Positions 44,501 to 55,967 of a DNA stretch of 64,000 nt are shown here, piece after piece. Location of the stretch: contig CM048554.1 in the NCBI GenBank assembly GCA_026413225.1, positions 10,680,001 through 10,744,000 of the forward strand. Reading direction: 5' to 3'. Under the pieces are notes generated by a model. The model had not been told where the DNA came from, did no database searches, and saw nothing but the letters and a program-made list of their open reading frames with translations. This DNA is from Otis tarda. Lineage: Eukaryota; Chordata; Aves; Otidiformes; Otididae. The translations under genes and the position numbers were made by a program. Position 1 is the stretch's first letter; each line of letters starts with the position of its first letter.

Positions 44501-45526
44501 CTGTAAAAAGCACGCGGGGCTCCTCCGGCACGCCGCAAAAAACACCCGGGGCTCCTCCGGCCGGCAGCAAAAAGCACGCGGGGCTCCCTCGGAGCAAAAG
44601 CACCCGGGGCTCCTCCGGTGGTCCGCAAAAAGCACGCGGTGCTCCCTAGGAGGAAAAGCACGCGGGGCTCCTCCGGCGGGCGGCAAAAGGACACGGGGAT
44701 CCTCCGGCGCGCCGTAAAAAACACCCGGGGCTCCTCCGGCGGGCGGCAAAAAGCACGCGCGGCTCCCTCGGAGCAAAAGCAGGCGGGGCTCCTCCGGCGG
44801 TCAGCAAATGCACGCGGGGCTGCTCCGGCTGGCAGCAAAAAGCTCGCGGGGCTCCCACCGAGCAAAAGGACGCGGAGCTCTACCGGCGGGCAGCAAATGG
44901 ACGTGGGACTGCTCCAGCGAGCTAAAAGGCACGCAGAGCTCCGGCGGAGCAAAAGGAAGCGGGACTACTCCAGCGAGCGAAAATTCACGCAGAGCTCCCG
45001 CGGAGCAAAAGCAAGCGGGACTACTCCAGCGAGCGAAAAGGCACGCAGAGCTCCGAAGGAGCAAAAGGACGGGGGGCCCCTCCGGCGGGCGGCAAAAGGA
45101 CGCGGAGCTCCTTCGGCGGGCGGCAAAAAGCTGGCGGGGCTCCCACGGAGCAAAAGGAAGCGGGGCTCCTCCAGCAGGCAGTAAATGGACGCGGGACTAC
45201 TTCACCGAGCGGGAAAAAGCACGCGGGGCTCCTCCGGCGGGCGGCAAAAGGACACCGGGATCCTCCGGCGCGCCGCAAAAAACACCCGGCGCTCCTCCGG
45301 CCGGCAGCAAAAAGCACGCGGGGCTCCCTCGGAGCAAAAGCACCCGGGGCTCATCCGGCGGGCGGAAAAAAAGCACGCGGGGCTCTTCCGCCGGGCGGCA
45401 AAAAGCCCGCGGGGCTCCTCCGGCGCGCCGCAAAAAGCACGCGGGGCTCCCTAGGAGCAAAAGCACGCGGGGCTCCTCCGACGGGAGGCAGAAGGACGCG
45501 GGGCTCCTCTGGCCGGCGGCAAAAAG
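41571..45526 (-). repeat. Mixed reversed units without a clear long period
   Basis: Holds the same building blocks in changing order: GGGTTGCAAAAGGACGC units, GGGAGGCAGAAGGACGC units, a run of GCCGGCGG units at 42,880-43,090, a pair of ACCCTATGAGC cassettes (43,310 and 43,400), and CTTCACCGAGCGGG cassettes at 43,120, 43,540 and 45,200. A GAGCTC cassette lies at 44,870-45,080. Short partial duplications are evident, but I could not trace a regular higher-order unit. Confidence 0.7.
44870..45080 (-). repeat. Second GAGCTC / GTAGTCCC cassette in the right arm
   Basis: Near-copy of 36,650-36,860: GCAAATGGACGTGGGACTGC, then units with AGCGAGC and CACGCAGAGCTC. It has GCGAAAATTCACGC where the first copy has GCGAAAAGGCACGC. 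These two are the only places seen in the right arm with this cassette, against dozens of occurrences in the left arm. Confidence 0.85.
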
Positions 45527-47603
45527 CACGCCGGGGCTCCTCCGGCCGGCGGCAAAAACCACGCGGGGCTCCTCCGGCCGGCGGCAAAAAGCTCGCGGGG
45601 CTCCTCCGGCGGGTTGTAAAAGGACGCGGGGCTCCTCCAGCGGGCGGCAAAAAGCACGCGGGGCTCCTCCGGCGGGCGGCAAAAAGCACGCGGGGCTCCT
45701 CCGGCGCGTCGGAAAAAGCACGCGGGGCTCCCTAGGACCAAAAGCACGCGGGGCTCCTCAGGCGGGAGGCAAAAAGCTCGCGGGGCTCCTCTGGCGGGTG
45801 GCAAAAAGCACGCACGGCTCCCACGGAGCAAAACGACGCGGGGCTCCTCCGGCGGGAGGCAAATGGACGCGGGACTACTCCGACGGGAGGCAGAAGGACG
45901 CGGGACTCCTCCGACGGGAGGCAAAAAGCACGCAGGGCTCCTCTGGCCGGCGGCAAGAAGCACGCGGGGCTCCTCCGGCACGCCGCAAAAAACACCCGGG
46001 GCTCATCCGGCCGGCAGCAAAAAGCACGCGGGGCTCCCTCGGAGCAAAAACACCCGGGGATCCTCCGTTGGGCGGCAAATGCTCGCGGGGCTCCTCCGGC
46101 TGTCCGCAAAAAGCACGCGGGGCTCCTCTGGCCGGTGGTAAAAAGCACGCGGGGCTCCTCCGGCCGGCGGCAAAAAGCACGCGGGGCTCTTCCGGCGCGC
46201 CGCAAAAAACACCCGGGGCTCCTCCGGCGGGCGGCAAACAGCACGCGGGGCTCCCTAGGAGCAAAAGCACGTGGGGCTCCTCCGGCGGGCAGCAAAAAGC
46301 ACGCGGGGCTCCTCCGGCGGGCGGCAAAGAGGACGCGGGGCTCCCTAGGAGCAAAAGCACGCAGGGCTCCTCCCGCGGGCGGGAAAAAGCACGCGCGGCT
46401 CCCACCGAGCAAAAGGACGTGGGGCTCCTCCGAGGGGAGGCAGAAGGACGCGGGGCTCCTCCGGCCGGCAGCAAAAACCACGCGGGGCTCCTCCGGCGGG
46501 TTGCAAAAGGACGCTGGGCTCCTCTGGCCGGCGGCAAAAAGCACGCGGGGCTCCTCCGGCCAGCGGCAAAAAGCACGCGGGGCTCCTCCGGCGGGTTGCA
46601 AAAGGACGCGGGGCTCCTCCGGCGGGCGGCAAAAAGCACGCGGGGCTCCCTAGGAGCAAAAGAACGCGGGGCTCCTCCGGTGGGCGGCAAAGAGGACGGG
46701 GGACTCCTCCGGGGGGCGGCAAAGAGGACGCGGGGCTCCCTAGGAGCAAAAGCACGCGGGGCTCCTCCCGCGGGCGGGAAAAAGCACGCGCGGCTCCCAC
46801 CGAGCAAAAGGACGCGGGGCTCCTTCGACGGGAGGTAGAAGGACGCGGGGCTCCTCCGGCCGGCGGCAAAAACCACGCGGGGCCCCTCCGGCCTGCGGCA
46901 AAAAGCACGCGGGGCTCCTCCGGCGGGTTGTAAAAGGACGCGGGGCTCCTCCGGCGGGCGGCAAAAAGCACGCGGGGCTCCTCCGGCGGGCGGCAAAATC
47001 TCGCGGGGCTCCTCCGGCGCGTCCCAAAAAGCATGCGGGGCTCCCTAGGAGCAAAAGCACGCGGGTCTCCTCCGGAGGGCGGCAGAAGGGCGCGGGGCTC
47101 CTCCGGCGGGAGGCAGAAGGACGCGGGGCTCCTCCGGCGGGAGGCAGAAGGACGCGGGGCTCCTCTGGCCGGCGGTAAAAAGCACACGGGGGCTCCTCCG
47201 GCGGGTTGCAAAAGGACGCGGAGCTCCTCCAGCGGGCGGCAAAAAGCACGCGGTGCTCCTCCGGCGGGCGGCAAAAAGCTCGCGGGGCTCCCTATGAGCA
47301 AAAGCACGCGGGGCTGCTCCGGCGGGCGGCAGAAGGACGCGGGGCTCCTCCAGCGGGACGCAGAAGGACGCAGGGCTCCTCCGGCCGGCAGCAAAAAGCA
47401 CACGGGGCTCCGGCAGAGCAAAAGCACCCGGGGCTCCTCCGGCGGTCCGCAAGAAGCACGCGGGGCTCCCTAGGAGGAAAAGCCCGCGGGGCTCCTCCGG
47501 CGCGCCGCAAAAAGCACGCGGGGCTCCCTAGGAGCAAAAGCACGCGGGGCTCCTCCGACGGGAGGCAGAAGGACGCGGGGCTCCTCCGGCCGGCGGCAAA
47601 AAG
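45527..47603 (-). repeat. Right-arm higher-order unit, 2,077 bp
   Basis: Delimited by CACGCCGGGGCTCC at 45,527 and 47,604. The landmark AAACGACGCGGGGCTCC repeats at the same spacing (45,831 and 47,908). It contains a GGAGGCAAATGGACGCGGG unit, AAAAAACACCCGGGGC units and three CTCCCTAGGAGC units. Its length equals that of the regular units beginning at 49,582. Confidence 0.8.
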
Positions 47604-48554
47604 CACGCCGGGGCTCCTCCGGCCGGCAGCAAAAACCACGCGGGGCTCCTCCGGCCGGCGGCAAAAAGCTCGCGGGGCTCCTCCGGCGGGTTGTAAAAGG
47701 ACGCGGGGCTCCTCCAGCGGGCGGCAAAAAGCACGCGGGGCTCCTCCGGCGGGCGGCAAAAAGCACGCGGGGCTCCTCCGGCGCGTCGCAAAAAGCACGC
47801 GGGGCTCCCTAGGACCAAAAGCACGCGGGGCTCCTCAGGCGGGAGGGAAAAAGCTCGCGGGGCTCCTCTGGCGGGTGGCAAAAAGCACGCACGGCTCCCA
47901 CGGAGCAAAACGACGCGGGGCTCCTCCGGCGGGAGGCAAATGGACGCGGGACTACTCCGACGGGAGGCAGAAGGACGCGGGACTCCTCCGACGGCAGGCA
48001 GAAGGACGCGGGACTCCTCCGACAGGAGGCAAAAAGCACGCAGGGCTCCTCCGGCCGTCAGCAAAAAGCACGCGGGGCTCCTCCGGCACGCCGCAAAAAA
48101 CACCCGGGGCTCCTCCGGCCGGCAGCAAAAAGCACGCGGGGCTCCCTCGGAGCAAAAACACCCGGGGCTCCTCCGTTGGGCGGCAAATGCTCGCGGGGCT
48201 CCTCCGGCTGTCCGCAAAAAGCACGCGGAGCTCCTCTGGCCGGCGGTAAAAAGCACGCGGGGCTCCTCCGGCCGGCGGCAAAAAGCACGCGGGGCTGTTC
48301 CGGCGCACCGCAAAAAACACCCGGGGCTCCTCCGGCGGGCGGCAAAAAGCACGCGGGGCTCCCTCGGAGCAAAAGCACGTGGGGCTCCTCCGGCGGGCAG
48401 CAAGAAGCACGCGGGGCTCCCTAGGAGGAAAAGCCCGCGGGGCTCCTCCGGCGCGCCGCAAAAAGCACGCGGGGCTCCCTAGGAGCAAAAGCACGCGGGG
48501 CTCCTCCGACGGGAGGCAGAAGGACGCGGGGCTCCTCCGGCCGGCGGCAAAAAG
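47604..48554 (-). repeat. Right-arm shortened unit, 951 bp
   Basis: Starts like the preceding unit at CACGCCGGGGCTCC and keeps its order through AAACGACGCGGGG (47,908) and CAAAAACACCCGGGG. It then returns to the start after 951 bp. It is best read as a 2,077-bp unit that lost about 1.1 kb. Confidence 0.8.
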
Positions 48555-49581
48555 CACGCCGGGGCTCCTCCGGCCTGCAGCAAAAACCACGCGGGGCTCC
48601 TCCGGCCGGCGGCAAAAAGCTCGCGGGGCTCCTCCGGCGGGTTGTAAAAGGACGCGGGGCTCCTCCAGCGGGCGGCAAAAAGCACGCGGGGCTCCTCCGG
48701 CGGGCGGCAAAAAGCACGCGGGGCTCCTCCGGCGCGTCGCAAAAAGCACGCGGGGCTCCCTAGGACCAAAAGCACGCGGGGCTCCTCAGGCGGGAGGCAA
48801 AAAGCTCGCGGGGCTCCTCTGGCGGGTGGCAAAAAGCACGCACGGCTCCCACGGAGCAAAACGACGCGGGGCTCCTCCGGCGGGAGGCAAATGGACGCGG
48901 GACTACTCCGACGGGAGGCAGAAGGACGCGGGACTCCTCCGACGGCAGGCAGAAGGACGCGGGACTCCTCCGACGGGAGGCAAAAAGCACGCAGGGCTCC
49001 TCCGGCCGTCAGCAAAAAGCACGCGGGGCTCCTCCGGCACGCCGCAAAAAACACCCAGGGCTCCTCCGGCCGGCAGCAAAAAGCACGCGGGGCTCCCTCG
49101 GAGCAAAAGCATGCGGGGCTCCTCAGGCGGGCGGCAAAGAGGACGCGGAGCTCCTCCGGCGGGCGGCAAAGAGGACGCGGAGCTCCTCCGGCGGGCGGCA
49201 AAGAGGACGCGGGGCTCCTCTGGCGGGCGGCAAAGAGGACGCGGGGCTCCCTAGCAGGAAAAGCACCCGGGGCTCCACCCGCGGGCGGGAAAAAGCACGA
49301 GCGGCTCCAACGGAGCAAAAGGACGCGGGGCTCCTCCGACGGGAGGCAGAAGGACGCGGGGCTCCTCCGGCCGGCGGCAAAAACCACGCGGGGCTCCTCC
49401 GGCCGGCGGCAAAAACCACGCGGGGCTCCTCCGGCGGGTTGTAAAAGGACGCGGGGCTCCTCCGGCGGGCGGCAAAAAGCACGCGGGGCTCCTCCGGCGG
49501 GCGGCAAAAAGCACGCGGGGCTCCTCCGGCGCGTCGCAAAAAGCACGCGGGGCTCCCTAGGAGCAAAAGCACGCGGGGCTC
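48555..49581 (-). repeat. Right-arm unit leading into the regular array
   Basis: Repeats the start of the 951-bp unit almost exactly (AAACGACGCGGGG at 48,859) up to about 49,115. It then has four GGGCGGCAAAGAGGACGC units (49,130-49,250), a CTAGCAGGAAAAGCACCCGG cassette (49,252) that also occurs at 63,291, and a run of plain GGCGGGCGGC units. Confidence 0.75.
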
Positions 49582-50278
49582 TTCAGGTGGGCGGCAAAAA
49601 GCTCGCGGGGCTCCTCTGGCGGGTGGCAAAAAGCACGCACGGCTCGCAGGGAGCGAAAGGACGCGGGGCTCCTCCGGCGGGAGGCAAATGGACGCGGGAC
49701 TCCTCCGACGGGAGGCAGAAGGACGCGGGACTCCTCCGACGGGCGGCAGAAGGACGCGGGGCTCCTCCGACGGGAGGCAGAAGGATGTGGGACTCCTCCG
49801 ACGGGAGGCAGAAGGACGCGGGACTCCTCCGACGGGAGGCAGAAGAACGCGGGGCTCCTCCGGCCGGCGGCAAAAAGCACGCGGGGCTCCTCCGGCCGGC
49901 GGCAAAAAGCACGCGGGGCTCCTCCGGCCGGCGGCAAAAAGCACGCGGGGCTCCTCCGGCCGGCGGCAAAAAGCACGCGGGGCTCCTCCGGCCGGCGGCA
50001 AAAACCACGCGGGGCTCCTCCGGCGGGTTGTAAAAGGACGCGGGGCTCCTCCGGCGGGCGGCAAAAAGCACGCGGGGCTCCTCCGGCGGGCGGCAAAAAG
50101 CACGCGGGGCTCCTCCGGCGCGTCGCAAAAAGCACGCGGGGCTCCCTAGGAGCAAAAGCACGCGGGGCTCTTCAGGTGGGCGGCAAAAAGCTCGCGGGGC
50201 TCCTCTGGCGGGTGGCAAAAAGCACGCACGGCTCGCAGGGAGCGAAAGGACGCGGGGCTCCTCCGGCGGGAGGCAAAT

Positions 50279-50470
50279 GGACGCGGGACTCCTCCGACGG
50301 GAGGCAGAAGGACGCGGGACTCCTCCGACGGGAGGCAGAAGGACGCGGGACTCCTCCGACGGGAGGCAGAAGGACGCGGGACTCCTCCGACGGGAGGCAG
50401 AAGGACGCGGGACTCCTCCGACGGGAGGCAGAAGGACGCGGGACTCCTCCGACGGGAGGCAGAAGGACGC
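50279..50470 (-). repeat. Run of 31-bp units with CCGACGGGAGGCAGAAGG
   Basis: Six or seven consecutive units, differing hardly at all, each with GGGACTCCTCCGACGGG in place of GGGGCTCCTCCGGC. Shorter runs of the same type open the other parts (49,690-49,850, 51,775-51,900, 52,370-52,480, 58,775-58,890). Their varying number suggests local expansion and contraction. Confidence 0.85.
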
Positions 50471-50508
50471 GGGGCTCCTCCGGCAGGCGGCACGAAGGAC
50501 GCGGGGCT

Positions 50509-50830
50509 CCTCCGGCCGGCGGCAGAAGGACGCGGGGCTCCTCCGGCCGGCGGCAGAAGGACGCGGGGCTCCTCCGGCCGGCGGCAGAAGGACGCGGGGC
50601 TCCTCCGGCCGGCGGCAGAAGGACGCGGGGCTCCTCCGGCCGGCGGCAGAAGGACGCGGGGCTCCTCCGGCCGGCGGCAGAAGGACGCGGGGCTCCTCCG
50701 GCCGGCGGCAGAAGGGCGCGGGGCTCCTCCGGCGGGCGGCACAAGGACGCGGGGCTCCTCCGGCGGGCGGCACAAGGACGCGGGGCTCCTCCGGCGGGCG
50801 GCACAAGGACGCGGGGCTCCTCCGGCCGGC
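50509..50830 (-). repeat. Runs of CAGAAGG (31-bp) and CACAAGG units
   Basis: About seven units with GGCCGGCGGCAGAAGGACGC are followed by three with GGGCGGCACAAGGACGC. The same pair of runs appears again at 51,105-51,420 with similar counts, so this 600-bp block is itself duplicated inside the 1,490-bp part. Confidence 0.85.
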
Positions 50831-51660
50831 GGCAGAAGGACGCGGGGCTCCTCCGGCGGGCGGCAAAGAGGACGCGGGGCTCCTCCGGCGGGCGGCAAAG
50901 AGGACGCGGGGCTCCTCCGGCGGGCGGCAAAGAGGACGCGGGGCTCCTCCGGCGGGAGGCAAATGGACGCGGGACTCCTCCGACGGGAGGCAGAAGGACG
51001 CGGGACTCCTCCGACGGGAGGCAGAAGGACGCGGGACTCCTCCGACGGGAGGCAGAAGGACGCGGGGCTCCTCCGGCAGGCGGCACGAAGGACGCGGGGC
51101 TCCTCCGGCCGGCGGCAGAAGGACGCGGGGCTCCTCCGGCCGGCGGCAGAAGGACGCGGGGCTCCTCCGGCCGGCGGCAGAAGGACGCGGGGCTCCTCCG
51201 GCCGGCGGCAGAAGGACGCGGGGCTCCTCCGGCCGGCGGCAGAAGGACGCGGGGCTCCTCCGGCCGGCGGCAGAAGGACGCGGGGCTCCTCCGGCGGGCG
51301 GCACAAGGACGCGGGGCTCCTCCGGCGGGCGGCACAAGGACGCGGGGCTCCTCCGGCGGGCGGCACAAGGACGCGGGGCTCCTCCGGCGGGCGGCACAAG
51401 GACGCGGGGCTCCTCCGGCGGGCGGCAGAAGGACGCGGGGCTCCTCCGGCCGGCGGCAAAAAGCACGCGGGGCTCCTCCGGCCGGCGGCAAAAACCACGC
51501 GGGGCTCCTCCGGCGGGTTGTAAAAGGACGCGGGGCTCCTCCGGCGGGCGGCAAAAAGCACGCGGGGCTCCTCCGGCGGGCGGCAAAAAGCACGCGGGGC
51601 TCCTCCGGCGCGTCGCAAAAAGCACGCGGGGCTCCCTAGGAGCAAAAGCACGCGGGGCTC

Positions 51661-53738
51661 TTCAGGTGGGCGGCAAAAAGCTCGCGGGGCTCCTCTGGCG
51701 GGTGGCAAAAAGCACGCACGGCTCGCAGGGAGCGAAAGGACGCGGGGCTCCTCCGGCGGGAGGCAAATGGACGCGGGACTCCTCCGACGGGAGGCAGAAG
51801 GACGCGGGACTCCTCCGACGGGAGGCAGAAGGACGCGGGACTCCTCCGACGGGAGGCAGAAGGACGCGGGACTCCTCCGACGGGAGGCAGAAGGACGCGG
51901 GGCTCCTCCGGCCGGCGGCAAAAAGCACGCGGGGCTCCTCCGGCCGGCGGCAAAAAGCACGCGGGGCTCCTCCGGCCGGCGGCAAAAAGCACGCGGGGCT
52001 CCTCCGGCCGGCGGCAAAAAGCACGCGGGGCTCCTCCGGCCGGCGGCAAAAAGCACGCGGGGCTCCTCCGGCCGGCGGCAAAAAGCACGCGGGGCTCCTC
52101 CGGCGGGTTGTAAAAGGACGCGGGGCTCCTCCGGCGGGCGGCAAAAAGCACGCGGGGCTCCTCCGGCGGGCGGCAAAAAGCACGCGGGGCTCCTCCGGCG
52201 CGTCGCAAAAAGCACGCGGGGCTCCCTAGGAGCAAAATCACGCGGGGCTCTTGAGGTGGGCGGCAAAAAGCTCGCGGGGCTCCTCTGGCGGGTGGCAAAA
52301 AGCACGCACGGCTCGCAGGGAGCGAAAGGACGCGGGGCTCCTCCGGCGGGAGGCAAATGGACGCGGGACTCCTCCGACGGGAGGCAGAAGGACGCGGGAC
52401 TCCTCCGACGGGAGGCAGAAGGACGCGGGACTCCTCCGACGGGAGGCAGAAGGACGCGGGACTCCTCCGACGGGAGGCAGAAGCACGCGGGGCTCCTCCG
52501 GCCGGCGGCAAAAAGCACGCGGGGCTCCTCCGGCCGGCGGCAAAAAGCACGCGGGGCTCCTCCGGCCGGCGGCAAAAAGCACGCGGGGCTCCTCCGGCCG
52601 GCGGCTGAAGGACGAGGGGCTCCTCAGGCCGGCGGCAAAAAGACGAGGGGCTCCTCCGGCCGGCGGCAAAAAGCACGCGGGGCTCCTCCGGCGGGCGGCA
52701 AAAAGCACGCGGGGCTCCCTAGGAGCAAAAGCACGCGGGGCTCCCTCGGAGAAAAAGCACGTGGGGCTCCTCCGGAACGCCGCAAAAAGCACGCGGGCTC
52801 CCAAGGAGCAAAAGCACGCGGGGCTCCTCAGGCGGGCGGCAAAAAGCTCGCGGGGCTCCTCTGGCGGGTGGCAAAAAGCACGCGCGGCTCCCACGGAGCA
52901 AAAGGACGCGGGGCTCCTGCGGCGGGAGGCAAATGGACGCGGGGCTCCTCCGGCCGGCGGCACGAAGGACGCGGGGCTCCTCCGGCCGGCGGCACGAAGG
53001 ACGCGGGGCTCCTCCGGCCGGCGGCACGAAGGACGCGGGGCTCCTCCGGCCGGCGGCACGAAGGACGCGGGGCTCCTCCGGCCGGCGGCACGAAGGACGC
53101 GGGGCTCCTCCGGCCGGCGGCACGAAGGACGCGGGGCTCCTCCGGCCGGCGGCACGAAGGACGCGGGGCTCCTCCGGCCGGCGGCACGAAGGACGCGGGG
53201 CTCCTCCCGGCCGGCGGCACGAAGGACGCGGGGCTCCTCCGGCCGGCGGCACGAAGGACGCGGGGCTCCTCCGGCCGGCGGCACGAAGGACGCGGGGCTC
53301 CTCCGGCCGGCGGCAGAAGGACGCGGGGCTCCTCCGGCCGGCGGCAGAAGGACGCGGGGCTCCTCCGGCCGGCGGCACGAAGGACGCGGGGCTCCTCCGG
53401 CCGGCGGCACGAAGGACGCGGGGCTCCTCCGGCCGGCGGCACGAAGGACGCGGGGCTCCTCCGGCCGGCGGCACGAAGGACGCGGGGCTCCTCCGGCCGG
53501 CGGCAGAAGGACGCGGGGCTCCTCCGGCCGGCGGCAAAAAGCACGCGGGGCTCCTCCGGCCTGCGGCAAAAACCACGCGGGGCTCCTCCGGCGGGTTGTA
53601 AAAGGACGCGGGGCTCCTCCGGCGGGCGGCAAAAAGCACGCGGGGCTCCTCCGGCGGGCGGCAAAAAGCACGCGGGGCTCCTCCGGCGCGTCGCAAAAAG
53701 CACGCGGGGCTCCCTAGGAGCAAAAGCACGCGGGGCTC
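51661..53738 (-). repeat. Two-part higher-order repeat, copy 2 (590 + 1,488 bp)
   Basis: Starts TTCAGGTGGG at 51,661; the second part starts TTGAGGTGGG at 52,251, after GGAGCAAAATCACGC. From this copy on, the short part begins with TTC and the long part with TTG. The long part contains CTCGGAGAAAAAGCACGTGG (52,745), CCGGAACGCCGC, CTCCCAAGGAGC and then a run of 32-bp CACGAAGG units. Total 2,078 bp. Confidence 0.88.
52929..53533 (-). repeat. Near-perfect 32-bp run, about 18 units
   Basis: CACGAAGGACGC recurs at 52,961, 52,993, 53,025 and so on at exact 32-bp steps with almost no substitutions. Two CAGAAGG units (31 bp) lie in the middle and one at the end; one CTCCCGGCC insertion is near 53,208. 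The unit has six CpGs and 81% GC. Confidence 0.92.
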
Positions 53739-55967
53739 CTCAGGTGGGCGGCAAAAGCTCGCGGGGCTCCTCTGGCGGGAGGCAAAAAGGACGCGGGGCT
53801 CCCTCGCGGGGAGCGAAAGGACGCGGGGCTCCTCCGGCGGGAGGCAAATGGACGCGGGACTCCTCCGACGGGGAGGCAGAAGGACGCGGGACTCCTCCGA
53901 CGGGAGGCAGAAGGACGCGGGACTCCTCCGACGGGAGGCAGAAGGACGCGGGACTCCTCCGACGGGAGGCAGAAGGACGCGGGGCTCCTCCGGCCGGCGG
54001 CAGAAGCACGCGGGGATCCTCCGGCCGGCGGCAGAAGCACGCGGGGCTCCTCCGGCCGGCGGCAAAAGCACGCGGGGCTCCTCCGGCCGGCGGCAAAAGC
54101 ACGCGGGGCTCCTCCGGCCGGCGGCAAAAAGCACGCGGGGCTCCTCCGGCCGGCGGCAAAAACCACGCGGGGCTCCTCCGGCGGGTTGTAAAAGGACGCG
54201 GGGCTCCTCCGGCGGGCGGCAAAAGCACGCGGGGCTCCTCCGGCGGGCGGCAAAAAGCACGCGGGGCTCCTCCGGCGCGTCGCAAAAAGCACGCGGGGCT
54301 CCCTAGGAGCAAAATCACGCGGGGCTCTTGAGGTGGGCGGCAAAAAGCTCGCGGGGCTCCTCTGGCGGGTGGCAAAAAGCACGCACGGCTCGCAGGGAGC
54401 GAAAGGACGCGGGGCTCCTCCGGCGGGAGGCAAATGGACGCGGGACTCCTCCGACGGGAGGCAGAAGGACGCGGGACTCCTCCGACGGGAGGCAGAAGGA
54501 CGCGGGACTCCTCCGACGGGAGGCAGAAGCACGCGGGGCTCCTCCGGCCGGCGGCAGAAGCACGCGGGGCTCCTCCGGCCGGCGGCAAAAGCACGCGGGG
54601 CTCCTCCGGCCGGCGGCAAAAGCACGCGGGGCTCCTCCGGCCGGCGGCAAAAAGCACGCGGGGCTCCTCCGGCCGGCGGCTGAAGGACGAGGGGCTCCTC
54701 AGGCCGGCGGCAAAAAGACGAGGGGCTCCTCCGGCCGGCGGCAAAAAGCACGCGGGGCTCCTCCGGCGGGCGGCAAAAAGCACGCGGGGCTCCCTAGGAG
54801 CAAAAGCACGCGGGGCTCCCTCGGAGAAAAAGCACGTGGGGCTCCTCCGGAACGCCGCAAAGCACGCGGGCTCCCAAGGAGCAAAAGCACGCGGGGCTCC
54901 TCAGGCGGGCGGCAAAAAGCTCGCGGGGCTCCTCTGGCGGGTGGCAAAAAGCACGCGCGGCTCCCACGGAGCAAAAGGACGCGGGGCTCCTGCGGCGGGA
55001 GGCAAATGGACGCGGGGCTCCTCCGGCCGGCGGCACGAAGGACGCGGGGCTCCTCCGGCCGGCGGCACGAAGGACGCGGGGCTCCTCCGGCCGGCGGCAC
55101 GAAGGACGCGGGGCTCCTCCGGCCGGCGGCACGAAGGACGCGGGGCTCCTCCGGCCGGCGGCACGAAGGACGCGGGGCTCCTCCGGCCGGCGGCACGAAG
55201 GACGCGGGGCTCCTCCGGCCGGCGGCACAAGGACGCGGGGCTCCTCCGGCCGGCGGCAGAAGGACGCGGGGCTCCTCCGGCCGGCGGCAGAAGGACGCGG
55301 GGCTCCTCCGGCCGGCGGCCGCCGAAGGACGCGGGGCTCCTCCGGCCGGCGGCACGAAGGACGCGGGGCTCCTCCGGCCGGCGGCACGAAGGACGCGGGG
55401 CTCCTCCGGCCGGCGGCACGAAGGACGCGGGGCTCCTCCGGCCGGCGGCACGAAGGACGCGGGGCTCCTCCGGCCGGCGGCACGAAGGACGCGGGGCTCC
55501 TCCGGCCGGCGGCACGAAGGACGCGGGGCTCCTCCGGCCGGCGGCAGAAGGACGCGGGGCTCCTCCGGCCGGCGGCAGAAGGACGCGGGGCTCCTCCGGC
55601 GGGCGGCAGAAGGACGCGGGGCTCCTCCGGCGGGCGGCACGAAGGACGCGGGGCTCCTCCGGCGGGCGGCACGAAGGACGCGGGGCTCCTCCGGCGGGCG
55701 GCACGAAGGACGCGGGGCTCCTCCGGCCGGCGGCAGAAGGACGCGGGGCTCCTCCGGCCGGCGGCAAAAAGCACGCGGGGCTCCTCCGGCCGGCGGCAAA
55801 AACCACGCGGGGCTCCTCCGGCGGGTTGTAAAAGGACGCGGGGCTCCTCCGGCGGGCGGCAAAAAGCACGCGGGGCTCCTCCGGCGGGCGGCAAAAGCAC
55901 GCGGGGCTCCTCCGGCGCGTCGCAAAAGCACGCGGGGGCTCCCTAGGAGCAAAAGCACGCGGGGCTC
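53739..55967 (-). repeat. Two-part higher-order repeat, copy 3 (589 + 1,640 bp)
   Basis: The short part starts at CTCAGGTGGGCGG (53,739) and the long part at TTGAGGTGGG (54,328). Block order matches copy 2, including CTCGGAGAAAAAGCACGTGG (54,824) and CCGGAACGCCGC. It is longer than copy 2 mainly because the 32-bp run has more units. The short part has a private change, CTCCCTCGCGGGGAGCG (53,800-53,816). Confidence 0.88.
55012..55765 (-). repeat. Near-perfect 32-bp run, about 23 units
   Basis: Same unit as at 52,929, from CACGAAGG at 55,034 to CAGAAGG at 55,734. Sub-blocks are visible: CACGAAGG with GGCCGGCGG, a few CAGAAGG, CACGAAGG again, then four with GGGCGGC tails. One GGCGGCCGCCGAAGG disruption lies near 55,316. 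Confidence 0.92.

Larger units (their letters stand above)
49582..51660 (-). repeat. Two-part higher-order repeat, copy 1 (589 + 1,490 bp)
   Basis: Starts at CTTCAGGTGGGCGG (TTCAGG at 49,582). A second start at 50,171 divides it into a 589-bp and a 1,490-bp part. Each part opens with the same set: GGTGGGCGGC, CTCTGGCGGGTGGC, GCACGGCTCGCAGGGAGCG, GGGAGGCAAATGGACGCGGG, then ACTCCTCCGACGGGAGGC units. Each closes with GGGTTGTAAAAGGACGC, two plain units, GGCGCGTCGC and CTCCCTAGGAGC. The long part holds 31-bp runs with CAGAAGGACGC and CACAAGGACGC. Confidence 0.88.

Noticed and set aside
52929-53533. CRISPR array (32-bp direct repeats)
   Set aside because: The repeats abut with no unique spacers, no cas genes are present, and the same units fill the whole window.
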